Assembly (NCBI GenBank): GCA_024689465.1
Contig: JAILDL010000141.1
Location: 1 to 36,083 of the forward strand
From: Lachnospiraceae bacterium
GTDB lineage: Bacteria; Bacillota; Clostridia; Lachnospirales; Lachnospiraceae
Reading direction: 5' to 3'
DNA: 36,083 nt
How positions within the stretch are numbered: position 1 is the first letter of the stretch; each line of letters opens with the position of its first letter. A program made the translations under genes and the position numbers. Under the pieces are notes generated by a model that saw only the letters and a list, made by a program, of their open reading frames with translations, had not been told where the DNA came from and made no database searches. Shown piece by piece: positions 34,032-36,083 of this stretch.

Positions 34032-34748
34032 ATGTTTCGAATGTTTTACGTCATCTTAATATCGACACCCTTTGTGCTCTACTATGCATGGCGGGTTTAC
34101 AGCTTAGAGCGGAAAACACACTATTCGGAAAGCGAACGCTATAAGGTGGCGCGGCATATGGTCGCCATCATGAAGGTCAACGGGTTCATCCAGACTAAGG
34201 TCTTTGGTACAGAGAATCTTCCCGAAGAAGGCGGCTATGTGATGTTCGCCAATCATCAGGGCAAATACGATACCCTGGGGATCATCCATGTTCATGAAAA
34301 GCCCTGCACTATCCTTATTGATAAGAAGCGTTCCTATCTGCTTTTTGTCAATCAGTTTATCCGTCTCCTTCGTGGGATCCGCATGGATAAGAGTTCTCCT
34401 AAGGAACAGGTAAAAGCCATCCTGCAGGTTGCCCAGGAAGTAAAGGCCGGCAGACGCTATATCGTCTTTCCGGAAGGCGGCTATAAGAATAACAAGAATC
34501 AGATTCAGGATTTTCTTCCCGGTGCCTTTAAATGCGCCATCAAGGCACAGAGCCCCATCGTTCCCGTTGTCTTGGTGGACAGCTACAAGGTCTTTAATAC
34601 TCCGGGATTTTCCCTTCTTCCGGTCACCACGCAGGTACACTTTTTAAAACCCCTGCTTTACGAAGATTATAAGGATATGAATTCCCAGCAGATCGCAACC
34701 CTGGTCCATGATCAGATCGCCGATGCTCTGGAAAAGATCTGTGCCTGA
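34032..34748 (+). CDS. 1-acyl-sn-glycerol-3-phosphate acyltransferase (PlsC-like)
   Basis: A 238-residue membrane-associated enzyme that adds a second acyl chain to lysophosphatidate, giving phosphatidate. One N-terminal helix (residues 4-22) anchors it. The catalytic motif N-H-x4-D is NHQGKYD (His75, Asp80), and the substrate-binding motif is FPEGGYKNN (146-154), with IVPVVLVDSY as the fourth conserved block. GGAA lies about 15 bases upstream of ATG 34032, a weak site; ATG 34041 is an alternative start. It stands alone, divergent from the transglutaminase-like gene and convergent with the glucanotransferase gene. I leave the symbol blank because Clostridia often have several paralogues. Confidence 0.93.
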   Translation: MFRMFYVILISTPFVLYYAWRVYSLERKTHYSESERYKVARHMVAIMKVNGFIQTKVFGTENLPEEGGYVMFANHQGKYDTLGIIHVHEKPCTILIDKKRSYLLFVNQFIRLLRGIRMDKSSPKEQVKAILQVAQEVKAGRRYIVFPEGGYKNNKNQIQDFLPGAFKCAIKAQSPIVPVVLVDSYKVFNTPGFSLLPVTTQVHFLKPLLYEDYKDMNSQQIATLVHDQIADALEKICA

Positions 34749-34798
34749 ATCGCTCCTTCCGTTTCACCTGATCCATCGGTTCCGCAAAAACCAAACGA

Positions 34799-34838
34799 AA
34801 ACCCACCCTGCAGGATCGCTCCGCAGAGTGGGTTTATT
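34799..34838. terminator. Bidirectional terminator between convergent genes
   Basis: AAACCCAC (34799-34806) pairs with GTGGGTTT (34828-34835), with an inner CTGC/GCAG stem. T-rich sequence follows on the plus strand and TTTTCGTTT on the minus strand, so it can serve both genes. Confidence 0.85.
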
Positions 34839-34861
34839 TGATTCTTTCTTATGGGTATGGC

Positions 34862-36083
34862 TTACAGGCGTGCATAGAGCCGGGCCATCTCATGCATCTT
34901 TTTGGCCAGCTTTTTCGTGGTCGCACCTTTCTTCATCCGCCAGCACCAGTTTCCGCCGCCTAAAGTAGAAGGCATGTTGATCCGGGCTTCATCTCCCAGG
35001 TTCAGGTAATCCTGCATGGGAATGATGGCCGTATCTGCCACGGATGCAAAGGCAAGACGGATGTAGCGCTCCGCGATGTGTTCCGGGGAAATATCATCTC
35101 CCGGCATGACCCCCATATAGGTCAGGGACATTTTCTTATCGGCTTCCGAAACCTGCTCATTTTCATACCATCCCCGCATGGTCTCATTGTCATGGGTCCC
35201 GGTATAGACTACGCAGTTCTTCGGATAATTGTGGGGCAGATAGTCGCTGTCTTCTCTGGAATCAAAGGCAAACTGGAGTACCTTCATACCCGGATAGCCG
35301 GTCTTCTTTACCAGCTTCAAAACGTTGGGGGTCAAAAATCCCAGATCTTCTGCAATGATCTTTCGCTCTCCCAGCTGTTTTTTCATAGTATCAAACAGAG
35401 CGTACCCGGGGCCGGGACGCCACTCGCCCTTTTCCGCAGTAGGCTCGCCGTAAGGGATCGCATAATATTCATCAAAGCCGCGGAAGTGATCGATGCGGAG
35501 CACATCGTACAAACGGAAGGCATGGGCGATCCGCTCCATCCACCACTGATAGCCGGTCTCCTTATGATAATCCCATTTGTATATGGGGTTACCCCAAAGC
35601 TGCCCGGTGGCGGAGAAACCATCCGGCGGGCACCCGGCAACCACGGTGGGATAGCCCTTGCTGTCCAGTTCAAACAGCTCCGGATGAGACCATGTATCGG
35701 CACTGTCGAAGGCAACGTAGATGGGAATGTCTCCCACGATCTGGATCTTCTTTTCTGCAGCGTAGGCTTTTAATGCCAGATACTGCTTCATAAAGAAGTA
35801 CTGCTGAAACTGGGTAAAGCGGATCTCATCGCCAAGAAGGGCTTCATTCTTTTTCATAGCGGCGCTTTTCCGCAGGCGGATATCGTCCTCCCACTGGGCG
35901 TAGCACACGCCGCCAAAGTGCTTCTTGAGGGCACTAAACAGCGCATAATCCTTCAGCCAGCTCTTTTCTTCCCGGCAGAACTTTTCAAAGGCTTTCCTCT
36001 GTTTGTCAAAAGCACCCGCTGCCCATTTTTTCTTCGGCTTTAAGGCATAGGGGCTGTTGTCGTAGGCTTTCTTTAACAGATCG
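34862..36083 (-). CDS. malQ: 4-alpha-glucanotransferase (GH77), 5' end beyond window
   Basis: The enzyme moves 1,4-alpha-glucan segments between maltodextrins or glycogen-derived chains. The reading frame runs in from the window edge (…PYALKPKKKWAAG…), so the N-terminus is missing and only about 407 codons are seen. Family landmarks are present: the FQQYFFMKQY region, GDIPIYVAFDSADTWSHPELF, the nucleophile in DVLRIDHFRGF, the acid/base Glu in KIIAEDLGF and the stabilising Asp in TGTHDNET. The GTG at 35908 is internal, not the start. It is cytoplasmic and probably part of a maltodextrin or glycogen locus beyond the window. Convergent with the acyltransferase gene. Confidence 0.96.
   Translation of the reverse strand, partial: DLLKKAYDNSPYALKPKKKWAAGAFDKQRKAFEKFCREEKSWLKDYALFSALKKHFGGVCYAQWEDDIRLRKSAAMKKNEALLGDEIRFTQFQQYFFMKQYLALKAYAAEKKIQIVGDIPIYVAFDSADTWSHPELFELDSKGYPTVVAGCPPDGFSATGQLWGNPIYKWDYHKETGYQWWMERIAHAFRLYDVLRIDHFRGFDEYYAIPYGEPTAEKGEWRPGPGYALFDTMKKQLGERKIIAEDLGFLTPNVLKLVKKTGYPGMKVLQFAFDSREDSDYLPHNYPKNCVVYTGTHDNETMRGWYENEQVSEADKKMSLTYMGVMPGDDISPEHIAERYIRLAFASVADTAIIPMQDYLNLGDEARINMPSTLGGGNWCWRMKKGATTKKLAKKMHEMARLYARL

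Overview
The window looks like chromosome of an anaerobic, motile, carbohydrate-using Clostridia species, most likely Lachnospiraceae. The grounds are: bacterial-type gltBD next to a type III glutamine synthetase, GH27/GH3/GH77 enzymes, a YtrA-like GntR-ABC-permease operon, a LytTR regulator without receiver domain, a chemotaxis receptor, Gram-positive Shine-Dalgarno sites and intrinsic terminators. This placement rests on gene content remembered from these families, not on a database search. I see no phage, insertion sequence, CRISPR array, tRNA or rRNA. Coding density is high and no gene-free stretch exceeds 300 bases; the longest gaps (10649-10860, 15759-15960, 21329-21509, 30571-30755) are regulatory.

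Layout. (1) 1-10860, nitrogen assimilation: a partial ammonium channel gene (minus), purF (plus), and a minus-strand run gltB-gltD-glnA(type III). The gltB leader carries a good promoter followed by a strong intrinsic terminator before the start codon, so it reads as an attenuator. (2) 10861-12111: a GH27 enzyme whose sugar-binding motif is D-I rather than D-D, pointing to beta-L-arabinopyranosidase rather than alpha-galactosidase. (3) 12219-17249: a heterodimeric ABC exporter divergent from a LytTR regulator and its overlapping membrane partner, with three 21-bp-spaced direct repeats in the shared intergenic region. (4) 17283-17480: a small four-cysteine protein with a strong ribosome binding site. 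(5) 17486-22844: a GH3 glucosidase and GPH sugar symporter operon, divergent from an AraC regulator. (6) 22862-25206: a membrane-anchored EEP-family hydrolase and a serine hydrolase. (7) 25319-28843: a GntR(YtrA-like)-ABC ATPase-permease operon with translational overlaps and a palindromic operator. (8) 28960-30570: a CPA2 cation/proton antiporter with a tandem-repeat acidic/lysine-rich tail. (9) 30756-32219: a six-TM chemotaxis receptor without an extracellular sensor domain. (10) 32344-34748: a membrane-anchored transglutaminase-like protein divergent from a PlsC-type acyltransferase. (11) 34862-36083: a partial GH77 4-alpha-glucanotransferase (minus).

How it works together. Amt imports ammonium, type III glutamine synthetase fixes it, GltBD turns glutamine plus 2-oxoglutarate into glutamate, and PurF spends glutamine on purines. 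The carbohydrate genes import and cleave beta-glucosides and plant-type arabino/galactosides and rearrange maltodextrin. The best candidate for a little-described system is the LytTR / four-repeat membrane protein / ABC exporter module, perhaps with the small cysteine protein next to it. The parts are clear from sequence; the functional link is inference.
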